Shown: positions 55,116-64,000, numbered from the stretch's first letter. The stretch is DNA of 64,000 bases from Chthoniobacteraceae bacterium (GCA_947449735.1 CANFTB010000016.1:1-64000); one strand, 5' to 3'. Numbers and translations: made by a program. Notes: generated by a model from the sequence alone, not told the origin.

Positions 55116-55433
55116 TGGAAACAAGGATGGTGCAGATTAAACGGTGTGGGGTTGTTGACTCCGACAGGGGCCAAACCCACCCCGCGGATTGGCATATTAG
55201 TTTTATCACAAGCCGAGAAGTAAAATCCCTGTTCTTTAGCATCCACGGTTTGTCCTTCGGGTCATGACGTGTAAGACTAGGCGGTCAGGGCATTTTTGTT
55301 TCGAACGCTGGTGGAGTTCTGCTTGTAATACCCAAAAATGGCGTTGGATCGGACGCTGTGTTACATGGCCAGCGATTAGTACTTTACAGGAGGAGGAGTG
55401 CACACTAGTTTGCTCCGCTCAACTTATCACTTT
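55116..55433. other. Divergent promoter region of the small basic protein gene
   Basis: This 318-bp spacer separates the two-domain exported protein from the small basic protein. It contains a strong purine run, ACAGGAGGAGGAG, about 36 nt before the chosen ATG, directly ahead of an in-frame GTG. No further structure could be assigned. Confidence 0.5.
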
Positions 55434-55589
55434 ATGTCCCAGCATCGCAGTCTCAAGGGGGCCAGTACCATTACGGCCAAACGCAACGTACTCAAGCGCT
55501 TCGAACGTGTTGAGCTTCTCACAAAACGCGGCCAGTTCAAGGCTGGCGACAAGGTCCTCGGCCTGCGCAAGACGATGCCCGAGGCGTAG
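55434..55589 (+). CDS. Verrucomicrobia/Chlamydiae-type small basic protein
   Basis: The 51-residue, strongly basic protein (MSQHRSLKGAS...KRNVLKRFERVELLTKRGQF...GLRKTMPEA) matches the small basic protein family I recall from Verrucomicrobia and Chlamydiae (TIGR04137). A ribosome- or RNA-related role has been suggested from its charge but is unproven. I chose the ATG rather than the upstream GTG at 55398, which adds 12 residues (HTSLLRSTYHF), although the purine-rich ribosome-binding site favours the GTG. It is followed by a terminator and is the best lineage marker in the window. Confidence 0.85.
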   Translation: MSQHRSLKGASTITAKRNVLKRFERVELLTKRGQFKAGDKVLGLRKTMPEA

Positions 55590-55622
55590 TTCTTCGCTGT
55601 AAGATTTCTGATCTTTCAATAG

Positions 55623-55657
55623 AAAAGTCCGCGGCTCATTCCGCGGACTTTTTCTTT
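55623..55657 (+). terminator. Rho-independent terminator after the small basic protein
   Basis: AAAAGTCCGCGG pairs with CCGCGGACTTTT in a perfect 12-bp stem around a 6-nt loop, followed by a T-rich tail. Confidence 0.95.
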
Positions 55658-55858
55658 TCTAGGGGGTGAGTCGGGAACTCCAGCCTCTACTCGGCGGAGT
55701 TGCGCCGCCTTCGTCAGAACCGGGTCCTTCACGCGAACCGCCCGGTTCCAGCCGAGCCCGCTGAAGCCGTTTTCCGTTTTCTACTTTAAGAAGCCCCCTT
55801 GATAGGATTCCCTGTCGATTCCTCCGACAGCTTTCCTTCCGTTGCAGACCTTTTTCCC

Positions 55859-56263
55859 ATGGACATCGCCAACTCACTCATCGAGCAAAAAACCCGCGAA
55901 CTTTGCGATGCGATCGTCGCCTATCCCGGGTTCGGAGAGATGTTCCGCAAAATGGACAATTTCATGAACGATGAAATGGCCAAGTTTGAGTTCCAGATGG
56001 TGAACGATCGCGCGAGTCTTTTGCACCAAAAGCAGTCGGCCGGCATCCCCATCACCCCCGAGGAACTCTCAGACTTTGAGGCTCTCCGGGATTCGGTATT
56101 GAACAAGCCCGTCGCAAAGGACTTTTTGGAAGCGCAGCTGCAGATGCAGGTTTTGCAGAAGCTGTTTTATCCCATGCTCAGCAAGACATTCGAGATAGGG
56201 CGCGTGCCGACCCCCGAAGACTTTCTCAACGACAATTGTTCCGAGGGGTGCGGCCTGCACTAG
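55859..56263 (+). CDS. YlbF/YmcA-family protein
   Basis: The ATG at MDIANSLIEQKTRELCDAI gives 134 residues, and the 20 extra residues in the ORF track lack support. The protein is predicted all-helical with the com_YlbF pattern: an N-terminal helix around LCDAIVAYPGF, a long central helix (MNDEMAKFEFQMVNDRASLLHQKQSAG) and a C-terminal helix with LQMQVLQKLFYP. Bacillus YlbF/YmcA proteins form a complex that affects RNase Y and competence. Bacterial homologues outside Firmicutes are of unknown function. It ends with CSEGCGLH, an unusual Cys-rich tail. Confidence 0.72.
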   Translation: MDIANSLIEQKTRELCDAIVAYPGFGEMFRKMDNFMNDEMAKFEFQMVNDRASLLHQKQSAGIPITPEELSDFEALRDSVLNKPVAKDFLEAQLQMQVLQKLFYPMLSKTFEIGRVPTPEDFLNDNCSEGCGLH

Positions 56264-56372
56264 CGGGCGGAAACCATTGAAGCGAGTGCTGCCCTCTGCG
56301 GAGGAGTTCGCGCACTTGCTCCTGTGAACGCGAGAATGTTTAGCGCTTTACTGCGAGGGCTCTGAGAAGACT

Positions 56373-57290
56373 CTAGACCCACCAACTGCGCAGGGTGGCC
56401 AGATCCTTGCGGGTGGCCTCGATTGCCGCTTCGAGGTAGCCGGGGTCCTTCGATTTGCCTTTTAGATGCTCGATATGAAGACATACCGGACCTGCGTACC
56501 CGAGCGATTTAAGCTGGTCCACATAGGCTTTTCCTACGACGCCTTCGCCTAGGGGGGCCGGTTTGTGGCCCTTGCCTTCCCATGAGAAATTTTTGAAAAA
56601 AGCCATGCCGATCCGGTCGGCGACGAGGGCCACCTCTGTCGGCCAGGAAGTGCTGCCCTCAATTGTGGCGTGCATGATGTCGAAGGCCCAGGCCAGGTCT
56701 TCCTTCGGGTACTCGCGCATGAGGAGCGCGATGTCCCAGATCCCCGCTCCCATGAGCTTTGCTCCAGAGTGGTTCTGGTAGCAGGGGAGGATGCCGATCT
56801 CCTTGCTCAGCGTTACAAGGTCCTTGAGCTGAGGCCTGACTTCGTCGAGCTGGGGCCAGACTGGTTTCTTGTTGTCGTAGTTGTACCAGTTCATCCGGAA
56901 CCGGGGGATGCCGAGCTTTTTCGCGGTTCTGAGGACGGCCTCCGTGTGGGTGGCGCTGCTCACGGAGTTGATGCCCGAGGTCAGCATTGTGATCTTCACT
57001 CCGTAGGGTTTGAGTGTTTCAACGAACTTGGGCAGTTCATCCTCGACCTTTGCGGGTTCCACATGGCCGCCGGGACGGATGGGCGCCTCGATGCCGTTGA
57101 CCCCGAGCCCCGCCAGAATTTCACCCATTTGCTCGGTGGGAATGCCGAGGAAATGCTTCGAAAAGACGCTGAACTCCGGGCCCTTGGCGGCAGTTGTGCC
57201 GGCGGCGGATGCGACATTTGTAATGGGTTGCAGAACCGAGCAGGAAAGAAGTGCAGCGGAATTTTGGAGGAATGAGCGGCGCGAGATCAT
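56373..57290 (-). CDS. Tat-exported sugar phosphate isomerase/epimerase-like protein (AP_endonuc_2 fold)
   Basis: The 305-residue protein begins MISRRSFLQNSAALLSCSVLQ, a twin-arginine signal. It continues as a xylose-isomerase-like TIM barrel: FSKHFLGIPTEQMGEILAGLGVNGIEAPIRPGG, KITMLTSGINSVSS, PCYQNHSGAKLMGAGIWDIA and GPVCLHIEHLKG. Metal ligands of the family are usually Glu/His/Asp near strand ends (NHSG; the Asp in AFDIMHA). Many Planctomycetes and Verrucomicrobia export such proteins. The substrate is unknown but is probably a sugar or polyol. Confidence 0.85.
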   Translation of the reverse strand: MISRRSFLQNSAALLSCSVLQPITNVASAAGTTAAKGPEFSVFSKHFLGIPTEQMGEILAGLGVNGIEAPIRPGGHVEPAKVEDELPKFVETLKPYGVKITMLTSGINSVSSATHTEAVLRTAKKLGIPRFRMNWYNYDNKKPVWPQLDEVRPQLKDLVTLSKEIGILPCYQNHSGAKLMGAGIWDIALLMREYPKEDLAWAFDIMHATIEGSTSWPTEVALVADRIGMAFFKNFSWEGKGHKPAPLGEGVVGKAYVDQLKSLGYAGPVCLHIEHLKGKSKDPGYLEAAIEATRKDLATLRSWWV

Positions 57291-57534
57291 GGGGAGGTGG
57301 ACAAGAGTCTACGAGGGTGACGGCTTAAAATTTGAGTCTCAATCAAGGGGCTGTCCACATTGGATTCCGGATCCTGCAGGCGGACAGGCCGAGGGGCCGA
57401 GAAGCAGCGGGCTATTTCCTAATGTTTCGGCACGGTTAGGAGATCAGGAGGAGATTTTTTGCGGAGCGGCAGAGGTTCCCTGCGTTTTTCTTAAGTCCTT
57501 TTCTGTGCCGTTTCCGTAGCGCTTATTGAAAGAT

Positions 57535-57942
57535 ATGATCACTTCTCGCTCAAACACATTGCGTCTGTCCACCGCGGTGGTTGTCGGGGTTTTGACGGGG
57601 CTGGCGTGGCAGCCAGCCAGCGGACGGGGTTTCGGAGGCTCGATTTCCAGTGCCGATGGTGCGTTCGGCGGATTCGAGTTCGGAAGACTTGGGGGAGGGC
57701 CGGCTTCAAAGCTGGGGTCTCACAATGGTCCGTTCGCCTCCTTTGACGGACGGGAGGTGCTTTGGCGGGAGAGGGGAGGAAACATAGTGGTGCTCTCTCC
57801 TGTGGGGGGACGGACGAAGCACAAGGCGAGTCGGGAAGAAACGAGTCGTTCGTCTACGGATTTCTGCTTCGGATATGGGGACGCGATCGGGATCGCATTG
57901 CGGCGCGCGCCCGCGGGGGCGGTGCGTTCAGACGGAAGATGA
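57535..57942 (+). CDS. Small exported protein, unknown
   Basis: The ATG giving MITSRSNTLRLSTAVVVGVLTGLAWQPASG starts a 135-residue protein with a signal peptide. The remainder is Gly/Ser/Arg-rich (GFGGSISSADGAFGGFEFG) and matches no family I know. Upstream 240 bp contain AGGAGGAG at about 57445. It ends just before the 3' end of the convergent giant gene. It could be a spurious ORF, but the signal peptide argues for a gene. Confidence 0.5.
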   Translation: MITSRSNTLRLSTAVVVGVLTGLAWQPASGRGFGGSISSADGAFGGFEFGRLGGGPASKLGSHNGPFASFDGREVLWRERGGNIVVLSPVGGRTKHKASREETSRSSTDFCFGYGDAIGIALRRAPAGAVRSDGR

Positions 57943-57993
57943 TTTCCATCCCCCAGAGACTTTGTCGTTTGGAGACTGGGAGCGAAATTGCCG

Positions 57994-60900
57994 CTAGGGC
58001 GCCAGAAACCAGGTTTCTGTGAAGCCCAGGCCTGGAATTGAACTGGGGGCTAGAGGCCACCGACCGTTGATTTCAAGCGAATGGTGCACCCAGATTCCAT
58101 GCTTCAGAGCGTGTTCTCGAGGAACCCGAGGGAGATTCGCGTCGAACGGGATGTCCGTGGGCTGTTGTTGGCGGCTTTGAGTGATGAACTTCGAGTACCT
58201 CAACCGGGCGGATTGATCTTGATCGGCTAGGTCGTCGGGAGCGGGTGCCGGAGCGGGTGCCGGAGCGGGTGCCGGAGCAGGTGCCGGAGCAGGTGCCGGA
58301 GCAGGTGCCGGAGCAGGTGCCGGAGCAGGTGCCGGGGCGGGTGCCGGGGGGAGAATTGCCAGAGGTTGCAGCTTGAACCCGCTTGAATTCCTCAGCCCAA
58401 ATTGCGATCGCATTTCCAGCGCCGCCGCCAGAATCACGCCCTCTAAGCTAGAGTGGTTGTGGTTGCCTGTGATCAAACCATCGGTTGTGTTTAGATAAAC
58501 ATTTGAAATGCCGCTGGAGGATGGCTGAACAGTCAGGTGTCCGTTGATCTCAATCGTTGGGGCGACCAAGCCAAGTCCGATGTCATGCTGCGTTACGCCG
58601 GCACCCGGTTCCGGGGCTCTTGCTAAAAGAGTCAGATTCTCGAGGTTTAACGTGATCGATTGGAATGCAGCCACGTCCCCCAGTACGACATTCTTGGCCG
58701 CAATCAAGAGTGCGCCCTGATCAACGACAAGCTTATGTCCGACTCCCATGGAGACTTGTTCTGCGCGGATCGTTAGGTTGCCGTTCTCTTTGACAATGGT
58801 CGATTGTCCCCGGGGAGCCTGGGATCCCAAGGTGTTGAGCTGTATGCGCTTGGTGGCTTCCAGTAAAGTCGCTTTCACAAGAATCTCTTCGGTTGCGTCC
58901 AGAGAAAGCGCATTGGCCACCGAGGTGTTTTGAATCTGGATCCTGCCTGCCGAAGCCGTCAGATCTTGAAGTCGACGAACCGAGCCTGTCTGTCCTTCCA
59001 ATGTGACCTGTCCCGAGGTGAACAATGTTAGCGCACCGGGACCGTCGAGGGACTTTTTAATAACGATGCTCCCATTGCCGGAACTGCGTAAACGGACCGC
59101 AGCCAAGACTTCTACGGAGTTCCGGTACAACTGGTCCCCGGTGGTGGAGACGTCTCCGGAGATGCGGGTCGTTCCCTCGGCTCCAGTAGCGAGGCTTGTG
59201 AGAGCGAACGGACCGGACAAAGAGGTGATGCCCGCCGTGCTGGTTTCGAGGCGGAAGGGCCCCTCGGCTCCATTGCTCAATTCAATGGCGCCGCCGGAGG
59301 AACTCCGCAGCAGTGTGTCTTGGTTGAGGACAATACCTCCGGAAAAAGTCTGGGCACCGCTTGTTACTATCGAACCGCCGAGCCAGATCCCGTCCTTTGC
59401 GCGCACACTGAGGGAGGCGATGTCGTAATCGCCGAGGAGGTCTGCCTTGCCTCCCGTGTATACAGACAGGTTAAACGCACCGTCGGCGCCGCCCTTCAGG
59501 GCGATGTTCCCGGCCGGACCGGCGCTCAGAGTCGTCGCACTTTGGAGGTGCACGACGCCGGAAAACGTTTGGTCTCCCGAGGTGGCGACGATCCCGCCCT
59601 CAAAGTTGAGCGGGCCTTCGATCTGGATCGATTGCAGTCCCGTGAGGGCGCCCTGAAGGGTGGTGTCGCCTTTGATGCTCAGCGCCTGCTCGTTTCCAAG
59701 AACTGCACCGACCACATTGACTCGGGCTCCAGAGAGAGTCACGGAACCTTCCATGGACAGGTTGTTGTGAAAGGTCTGGGCTCCGCTGGTTATGACGTTC
59801 GTTGAGAGAAAAAGGGCGCCGCCCAAATCTGTTTCAAGGCTGAGGATGGGCCGAGCGGAACCTACTTGTCCGTCCAGTCGCGCAGCGCCCCGGGTGAGGA
59901 GCGTGAGTGAGCCCGGACCGTCGAGGGTCCCCTTGAAGACAAGGTCCCCGGCAGCCGAACTTTCCAAACGGACTGCACCCAAGATTTCGACGGAGTTCCG
60001 GTACAACTGCCCCCCGGTGGTGGAGACGTCTCCGGAGATGCGGGTCGTTCCCTCTGCTGCCGTGGCGAGGCTTGTGAGAGCGAACGGACCGGACAAAGTG
60101 GTGATGCCCGCCGTGCTGGTTTCGAGGTTGAAGGGGCCCTGAACGCCGCTGGTCAAATTAATGGAGCTGCCCGCGGAACTGCGTAGAACCGAGTCGCTTT
60201 TGAGCCAAATGCCGCTCGCGTACGTCTGAACTCCGGTTGTGACAATGGAGCCGCCAATCCAGGTTTCGCCCTCGGCGAGAACCTTGAGGGAGGCGATGCT
60301 GTAGTTGCCGAGAATTGCCGCTCTACCTCCCGAGGATACAACCATTTCAAAGGGGCCTTCGGCACCAGCTCCCAAGGAAATGTCTCCTGCAGGACCGCTA
60401 ATCAGAGAGGTCTCATTTTGGAGGCGCAGAGTGCCGGTGTAGTTCTGGTATCCCGAGCTGGCGATCAATCCACCCTTGAAAATGAGGGGGCCTTCTACCC
60501 ATAGGGACTTCAGGCCAGTCGCAGAACCTTGGAGCGTAGATTCTCCGTTAATGCGCAATGACTGGTCGTTTCCGGTGATATCGCCGTTTATTATGACAGT
60601 TGAGCCGGTCAGAGTTGCCGGTCCTGCAAGGGCAATGGCATCGTTAAATGTTTGTGCGCCAGTAGTGCGTATGTTTGCGGACAGGACAGTCGTGCCTCCA
60701 AAATCGGTTTCGAGTCTGTTGGTCGATACATTCCCGGCGATCAGCGTGGCTCCTGATGTCTTGAGGTTCAGTCCGAACTCGCCGGTTGCGCCTGCTGCTA
60801 GGCGGATGTCGCCTCCTCCGGTGCTGTAAAGTGTCGTAGGAGCAGCGATTTCGAGGGCGTCTCCGTAGGTCTGGGGCCCGGTCGTTTGCACCGAGCCGTG

Positions 60901-63900
60901 CAGGAGACGTGTTTTTCCGCCGGCGTCTGTGTAAAGGCTTTCTGCAGCTAAGGAATTTTGAAACGTGACGGTGCCCAGTGACGAAATGGAAATGTTTTTG
61001 ACCTTGAGCCCTGCTCCGATCGCTCCGGCGAAAAATATGTCTCCACTCGAGGTCTGCAGCGTCAGGTCTTGTGTGCCGTTGATCTGTTTCTCAACTTGGA
61101 TCGGACCGATGCCGGACACAAAGCTGGTGGGCACCAGTAGATTCATGTCTTCCTTTACGGAAATTGCACCTGCACCAGTGGGGCGCCCGAGGGTCAAAGA
61201 GCGAAAGCCTGCGATTGAAAAAGCCGAGAGCTTGCTCTGGTTGAGGTCAAGTTGCCCCGGCGTGTCCGTTGAGGCTGCAGAGTTGATTGCTACGGGGGTC
61301 ATTGCGTTGCCTTGGCCAAGGGTCAGTGCGCCGGTTCCCGTGATGCTGTTTTTTGTCGCGCTTACGAACAGTTCGTCTGCGTAAAGGAGAAGGGGGTTGG
61401 CGCCGGCTTTCAATGATCTGGCTAACGTTAGCTTGCCGCCCGCCTCGAACGTCGTTGCCTGCAAGAGCTCGACGTCTTCGGAGAAGATTTGATCTTGGGT
61501 TGTCCGGATCTGAACTGCCGCGCCGTTCAGATCCTCGATGACTGTTTTCTCTCCTGTTTTAGCGCTGTAGTTTACTGTGACTCCTTTGAGGGGTGTTTCG
61601 GAACCGAGCGATGCTGAAATTTGTGTGATTCCGCCCGCGCTGATGGTGAGCAGGCTTTGTCCGTCGACTTTTGCTTGCACGATAACGTTCGCATTGGTCA
61701 CCAGGGTTGTATCGGTCGGAAGTTGGATTGGACCGGCAATCACCACGTGTGCGGTGCTGTCCGCTCTTCCGATGACCAGCTTTTGGACGGTGTTTCCAAT
61801 GGTCGAGAAGGAGGCGGGGCCGACTACCAGTGCTTCGGCATTCGGCGCCGGGTCCGCAATTCTGGTGCTGACGCTTAGCGCGAATGGTTGGATCGTAAGG
61901 ACGTTGACGTTTGAGATCGAGCCGGGGCCTCCATTCAAAGACAGGTTGCTGTCGCAGATCAGACTCAGGCTGTAACCTCCTCCGTCGACGGCTCCTTTCA
62001 ACGTGATAGAACCATACACAGGCGTTGGAGCCGGGGTAGATGTGCTTACGGTGAAAATCTGATTCGAGCTGCGGAGTTCCGTGCTTGCCGTGAGCTGCCA
62101 TCCGGCTTGGACCTCGATGGGTACGTTTGAGGTCGCTCCAGTGCCACGGGCATAGCTTTGACCGTCGAAGCCTATCACAAGGGATCCGATCGTTTTGCCG
62201 TCCAGAAAATTCAGATCAGAACGAGTCAGGTCCATTGAGAGGTCTGTGGTTGGCCGGGTCGTGTCTTCGGTCGCGCCGTTTACGATGATTTTCCGGCCGC
62301 CGCCTTGGCCGTTGGGAATCACGTTGATCTGCAACGCCGTGAGATCACGCATGGGCTGGCGGATGTCCACCTCCAAGGCACGGATCCAAAGCGTCTTGTT
62401 GAGCCCGTCCGACGCCAGGGAGCCTCCAAGCGAGGCGTTTATTCTGACTGTAGAATAGGACTGAAGCTCTGTAGTCGCCTTTAGTGCGATGGGTGTGCCA
62501 CTGAACGTCAGGTCTCCGGTCATGTCGGAGCGTCCGAGAAGGATCCGGTTGAAAGTGCCGCCGAGTGCCCGGTATTCGCCTGCGGTGATGGTGAGGGCGG
62601 AGGGGTTGTTTGAGGTCTCTCCAATAATCATTCCGCGGGCGACCGGGTTGATGCTCTGGTTGCCGTTGTTGACGGGCTGAATCACGAGGGTTCCAAGGCC
62701 CGACACGCTGGCGGAGGAGGGGTCGATGTCGATTTCCCTGCCTTGGAGCGTAATGCCCTGCAGAACACCAGAGCTGCTGAGGCCCGTTTGAATGGGGCTG
62801 TTAATAATGAGGGTGTCGGACGCAGTCAGGCTCAGGCCGTTTACTCTTTTGCCCGTAAGATTTACGGCAGCATTGATTCGAATGTTTCCTCCGATCATTG
62901 CGCCGGCTCTACCGAGGGTCAATGTACCCGGGAAGTTTGTCGCAAAGCTTGAGAGCTCGTCGATGTGGAGTTTGAGGAAATCACCGGCCGGGGCAGATGT
63001 GCCGGAGTATACTTCCATGTCGCGGACAGCGTTGCTTCCGGAGGGGCCATATGCCGGTCCGATGCTGATGTTTCCCGAACCCTTGATTTGAGCGAGCACA
63101 CCGGGACTGAATTGCAGGCCGTTTGAGGCCAGGGAAAGTCCCTTGAGTCCGGTATCGATAGGCGCCTCAAAAACAAGCTGGCCTCCGCATCGCAGGGTAA
63201 GCGTGCCGCCCTTTCCTCCGGCTGCCGAGTTCAAAGTCACGGCCTCCTTGACCGTAAGGCTTGTCGAGGTGGTGGTGCCCTCGTTTCCAATCGCGAGCCC
63301 GAGGCTGTTATCGGCCAGACTTTTCACCGCGAGGGGTGAAATTCTGTAGATTCCCGATGCTGGCGCGGCCGAGGTGATTTCCATCGAAATGTGTCCGATG
63401 CCGAGAGCTGCAACCCATCCGGATGGAACGGCGATGGTTTGTTTCAGATCGATGTTGCCTCCGTACAGCTCCAGGTAGGACGTGTTGAGGAGCTGGACTG
63501 ACGCGTGGTTCGCAAATCCCAGTGCACCCGATCGGAGCCGCAAAAAGGTGCCCACTCCGCTTCCCCTGTCCATGGACAGCGACTGGTTTGCGCTTGGGTC
63601 GCCGATTTGAAAGAGGGCGGTACTGTCTATGCGTCCCATGTAAAGCGCGATAAAATCCGAGCTGATCGCCTGCAGGTCTTGTGCGGTGAAATCAAGACGG
63701 CGGGAAGTGGAGTCGTCGGCTGACAATAGCTTCACACCGGTCGCTGCGTTGGCCTGTACGAAGTTCAGTGCACCGCTTCCTTTCAGCGAGTTTATGCCTC
63801 CGGTCAGGTTGATTTCATCCGCCGTGATTGAAACGGTGCCGAGACCTCCGGTCGTTACCCGGTCTTGGCCCAGTTCGATTGAAACGGCGCCTATAGCGAT

Positions 63901-64000
63901 GACTCCGGTGGTGTTTGTCCCGAGCAGTTGAATGTTCGATACGTTGCGGTTGAATTGTGTGGTGGAAATTCGGGTGTCGATGTTTCCAAGAATCTCGATG
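57994..64000 (-). CDS. Giant repetitive surface protein, filamentous-haemagglutinin-like (5' end beyond window)
   Basis: The frame stays open to the right edge, beyond the ORF-track GTG, since upstream codons (...SLKGSGALNFVQANAATG) also read as protein; about 2000 residues lie inside the window. The body is a beta-solenoid of roughly 73-residue modules, each with T-[ST]-G-x-Q-T-[FY] and GPFxLxT patterns, as in TpsA/filamentous-haemagglutinin adhesins. Two 292-residue blocks are tandem duplicates. A long Ala-Pro linker precedes a 75-residue unique C-terminus ending TETWFLAP. No autotransporter barrel is seen, so secretion would need a TpsB-type partner or another system. The role is probably adhesion or biofilm. 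Confidence 0.82.
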   Translation of the reverse strand, partial: IEILGNIDTRISTTQFNRNVSNIQLLGTNTTGVIAIGAVSIELGQDRVTTGGLGTVSITADEINLTGGINSLKGSGALNFVQANAATGVKLLSADDSTSRRLDFTAQDLQAISSDFIALYMGRIDSTALFQIGDPSANQSLSMDRGSGVGTFLRLRSGALGFANHASVQLLNTSYLELYGGNIDLKQTIAVPSGWVAALGIGHISMEITSAAPASGIYRISPLAVKSLADNSLGLAIGNEGTTTSTSLTVKEAVTLNSAAGGKGGTLTLRCGGQLVFEAPIDTGLKGLSLASNGLQFSPGVLAQIKGSGNISIGPAYGPSGSNAVRDMEVYSGTSAPAGDFLKLHIDELSSFATNFPGTLTLGRAGAMIGGNIRINAAVNLTGKRVNGLSLTASDTLIINSPIQTGLSSSGVLQGITLQGREIDIDPSSASVSGLGTLVIQPVNNGNQSINPVARGMIIGETSNNPSALTITAGEYRALGGTFNRILLGRSDMTGDLTFSGTPIALKATTELQSYSTVRINASLGGSLASDGLNKTLWIRALEVDIRQPMRDLTALQINVIPNGQGGGRKIIVNGATEDTTRPTTDLSMDLTRSDLNFLDGKTIGSLVIGFDGQSYARGTGATSNVPIEVQAGWQLTASTELRSSNQIFTVSTSTPAPTPVYGSITLKGAVDGGGYSLSLICDSNLSLNGGPGSISNVNVLTIQPFALSVSTRIADPAPNAEALVVGPASFSTIGNTVQKLVIGRADSTAHVVIAGPIQLPTDTTLVTNANVIVQAKVDGQSLLTISAGGITQISASLGSETPLKGVTVNYSAKTGEKTVIEDLNGAAVQIRTTQDQIFSEDVELLQATTFEAGGKLTLARSLKAGANPLLLYADELFVSATKNSITGTGALTLGQGNAMTPVAINSAASTDTPGQLDLNQSKLSAFSIAGFRSLTLGRPTGAGAISVKEDMNLLVPTSFVSGIGPIQVEKQINGTQDLTLQTSSGDIFFAGAIGAGLKVKNISISSLGTVTFQNSLAAESLYTDAGGKTRLLHGSVQTTGPQTYGDALEIAAPTTLYSTGGGDIRLAAGATGEFGLNLKTSGATLIAGNVSTNRLETDFGGTTVLSANIRTTGAQTFNDAIALAGPATLTGSTVIINGDITGNDQSLRINGESTLQGSATGLKSLWVEGPLIFKGGLIASSGYQNYTGTLRLQNETSLISGPAGDISLGAGAEGPFEMVVSSGGRAAILGNYSIASLKVLAEGETWIGGSIVTTGVQTYASGIWLKSDSVLRSSAGSSINLTSGVQGPFNLETSTAGITTLSGPFALTSLATAAEGTTRISGDVSTTGGQLYRNSVEILGAVRLESSAAGDLVFKGTLDGPGSLTLLTRGAARLDGQVGSARPILSLETDLGGALFLSTNVITSGAQTFHNNLSMEGSVTLSGARVNVVGAVLGNEQALSIKGDTTLQGALTGLQSIQIEGPLNFEGGIVATSGDQTFSGVVHLQSATTLSAGPAGNIALKGGADGAFNLSVYTGGKADLLGDYDIASLSVRAKDGIWLGGSIVTSGAQTFSGGIVLNQDTLLRSSSGGAIELSNGAEGPFRLETSTAGITSLSGPFALTSLATGAEGTTRISGDVSTTGDQLYRNSVEVLAAVRLRSSGNGSIVIKKSLDGPGALTLFTSGQVTLEGQTGSVRRLQDLTASAGRIQIQNTSVANALSLDATEEILVKATLLEATKRIQLNTLGSQAPRGQSTIVKENGNLTIRAEQVSMGVGHKLVVDQGALLIAAKNVVLGDVAAFQSITLNLENLTLLARAPEPGAGVTQHDIGLGLVAPTIEINGHLTVQPSSSGISNVYLNTTDGLITGNHNHSSLEGVILAAALEMRSQFGLRNSSGFKLQPLAILPPAPAPAPAPAPAPAPAPAPAPAPAPAPAPAPAPAPAPDDLADQDQSARLRYSKFITQSRQQQPTDIPFDANLPRVPREHALKHGIWVHHSLEINGRWPLAPSSIPGLGFTETWFLAP
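58239..58346. repeat. 12-bp tandem repeat encoding an Ala-Pro linker
   Basis: Nine copies of a 12-bp unit (gagcaggtgccg and close variants such as gagcgggtgccg) encode uninterrupted Ala-Pro on the minus strand, in frame with the giant gene. Copy number may vary between strains. Confidence 0.95.
58963..60714. repeat. 876-bp in-frame tandem duplication within the giant gene
   Basis: Two copies, 58963-59838 and 59839-60714, align with a constant offset: cggagttccgg starts at 59115 and 59991, giving 876 bp, or 292 codons. Stretches such as 59115-59260 and 59991-60136 are nearly identical, while other parts have diverged. At protein level LETDFGGTTVLSANIRT and LETDLGGALFLSTNVIT start the two copies. 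Each comprises four modules of about 73 residues. Confidence 0.9.

Overview
The window reads as a chromosomal segment from a GC-rich member of the Verrucomicrobiota. The main pointers are a 51-residue small basic protein of a type I know from Verrucomicrobia and Chlamydiae (55434-55589) and two copies of the secreted cytochrome-c/DUF1549/DUF1553 plus DUF1501 gene pair typical of the Planctomycetes-Verrucomicrobia group. Sec and Tat signal peptides and a filamentous-haemagglutinin-like giant protein indicate a diderm cell. The class cannot be fixed by eye. Clear Shine-Dalgarno sites are scarce, and several starts are GTG or TTG.

Layout. 1-3474 is a replication-origin neighbourhood: a 15-bp tandem repeat, tRNA-Leu(CAG), dnaN and dnaA on the minus strand, and a candidate oriC with three adjacent DnaA boxes. 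3475-8511 holds a sodium:solute symporter, N-acetylglutamate synthase, an SUI1-type translation factor, thymidylate kinase and a small exported protein. 8676-15384 holds rpsB-tsf and a four-gene oligopeptide-type ABC transporter. 15433-24996 is housekeeping: DAHP synthase, aspartate kinase, tcdA, a TPR lipoprotein, a GAF-PP2C phosphatase overlapping grpE, dnaJ and rsmE. 25168-29502 is a SNF2 helicase coupled to a PD-(D/E)XK-like protein. 29714-32789 holds a fatty-acid-hydroxylase-type membrane protein, a Sel1-repeat protein, and a sigma factor with a putative membrane anti-sigma factor. 32980-39936 is central carbon metabolism on the minus strand: E1alpha-E1beta-E2 of a 2-oxoacid dehydrogenase, then sucC-sucD-gltA.

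From about 40.4 kb the window becomes accessory. It carries a secreted alpha/beta hydrolase, an apparently truncated orphan ORF, two tail-to-tail PSD1/DUF1501 operons, a secreted right-handed beta-helix protein, a relic of an ABC ATPase, two exported small-domain proteins, the small basic protein, a YlbF-family protein, a Tat-exported TIM-barrel isomerase-like protein, and the 3' part of a giant repetitive adhesin-like gene that runs off the right edge.

The metabolic genes fit an aerobic heterotroph: the 2-oxoacid dehydrogenase, citrate synthase and succinyl-CoA ligase feed and run the TCA cycle, and argA, lysC and DAHP synthase start amino-acid pathways. The accessory block suggests periplasmic or surface processing of polysaccharides. 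No CRISPR array, insertion sequence or prophage was seen. The parts most worth follow-up are the helicase-nuclease pair, the mirrored PSD1/DUF1501 operons and the giant surface protein with an in-frame 876-bp tandem duplication.
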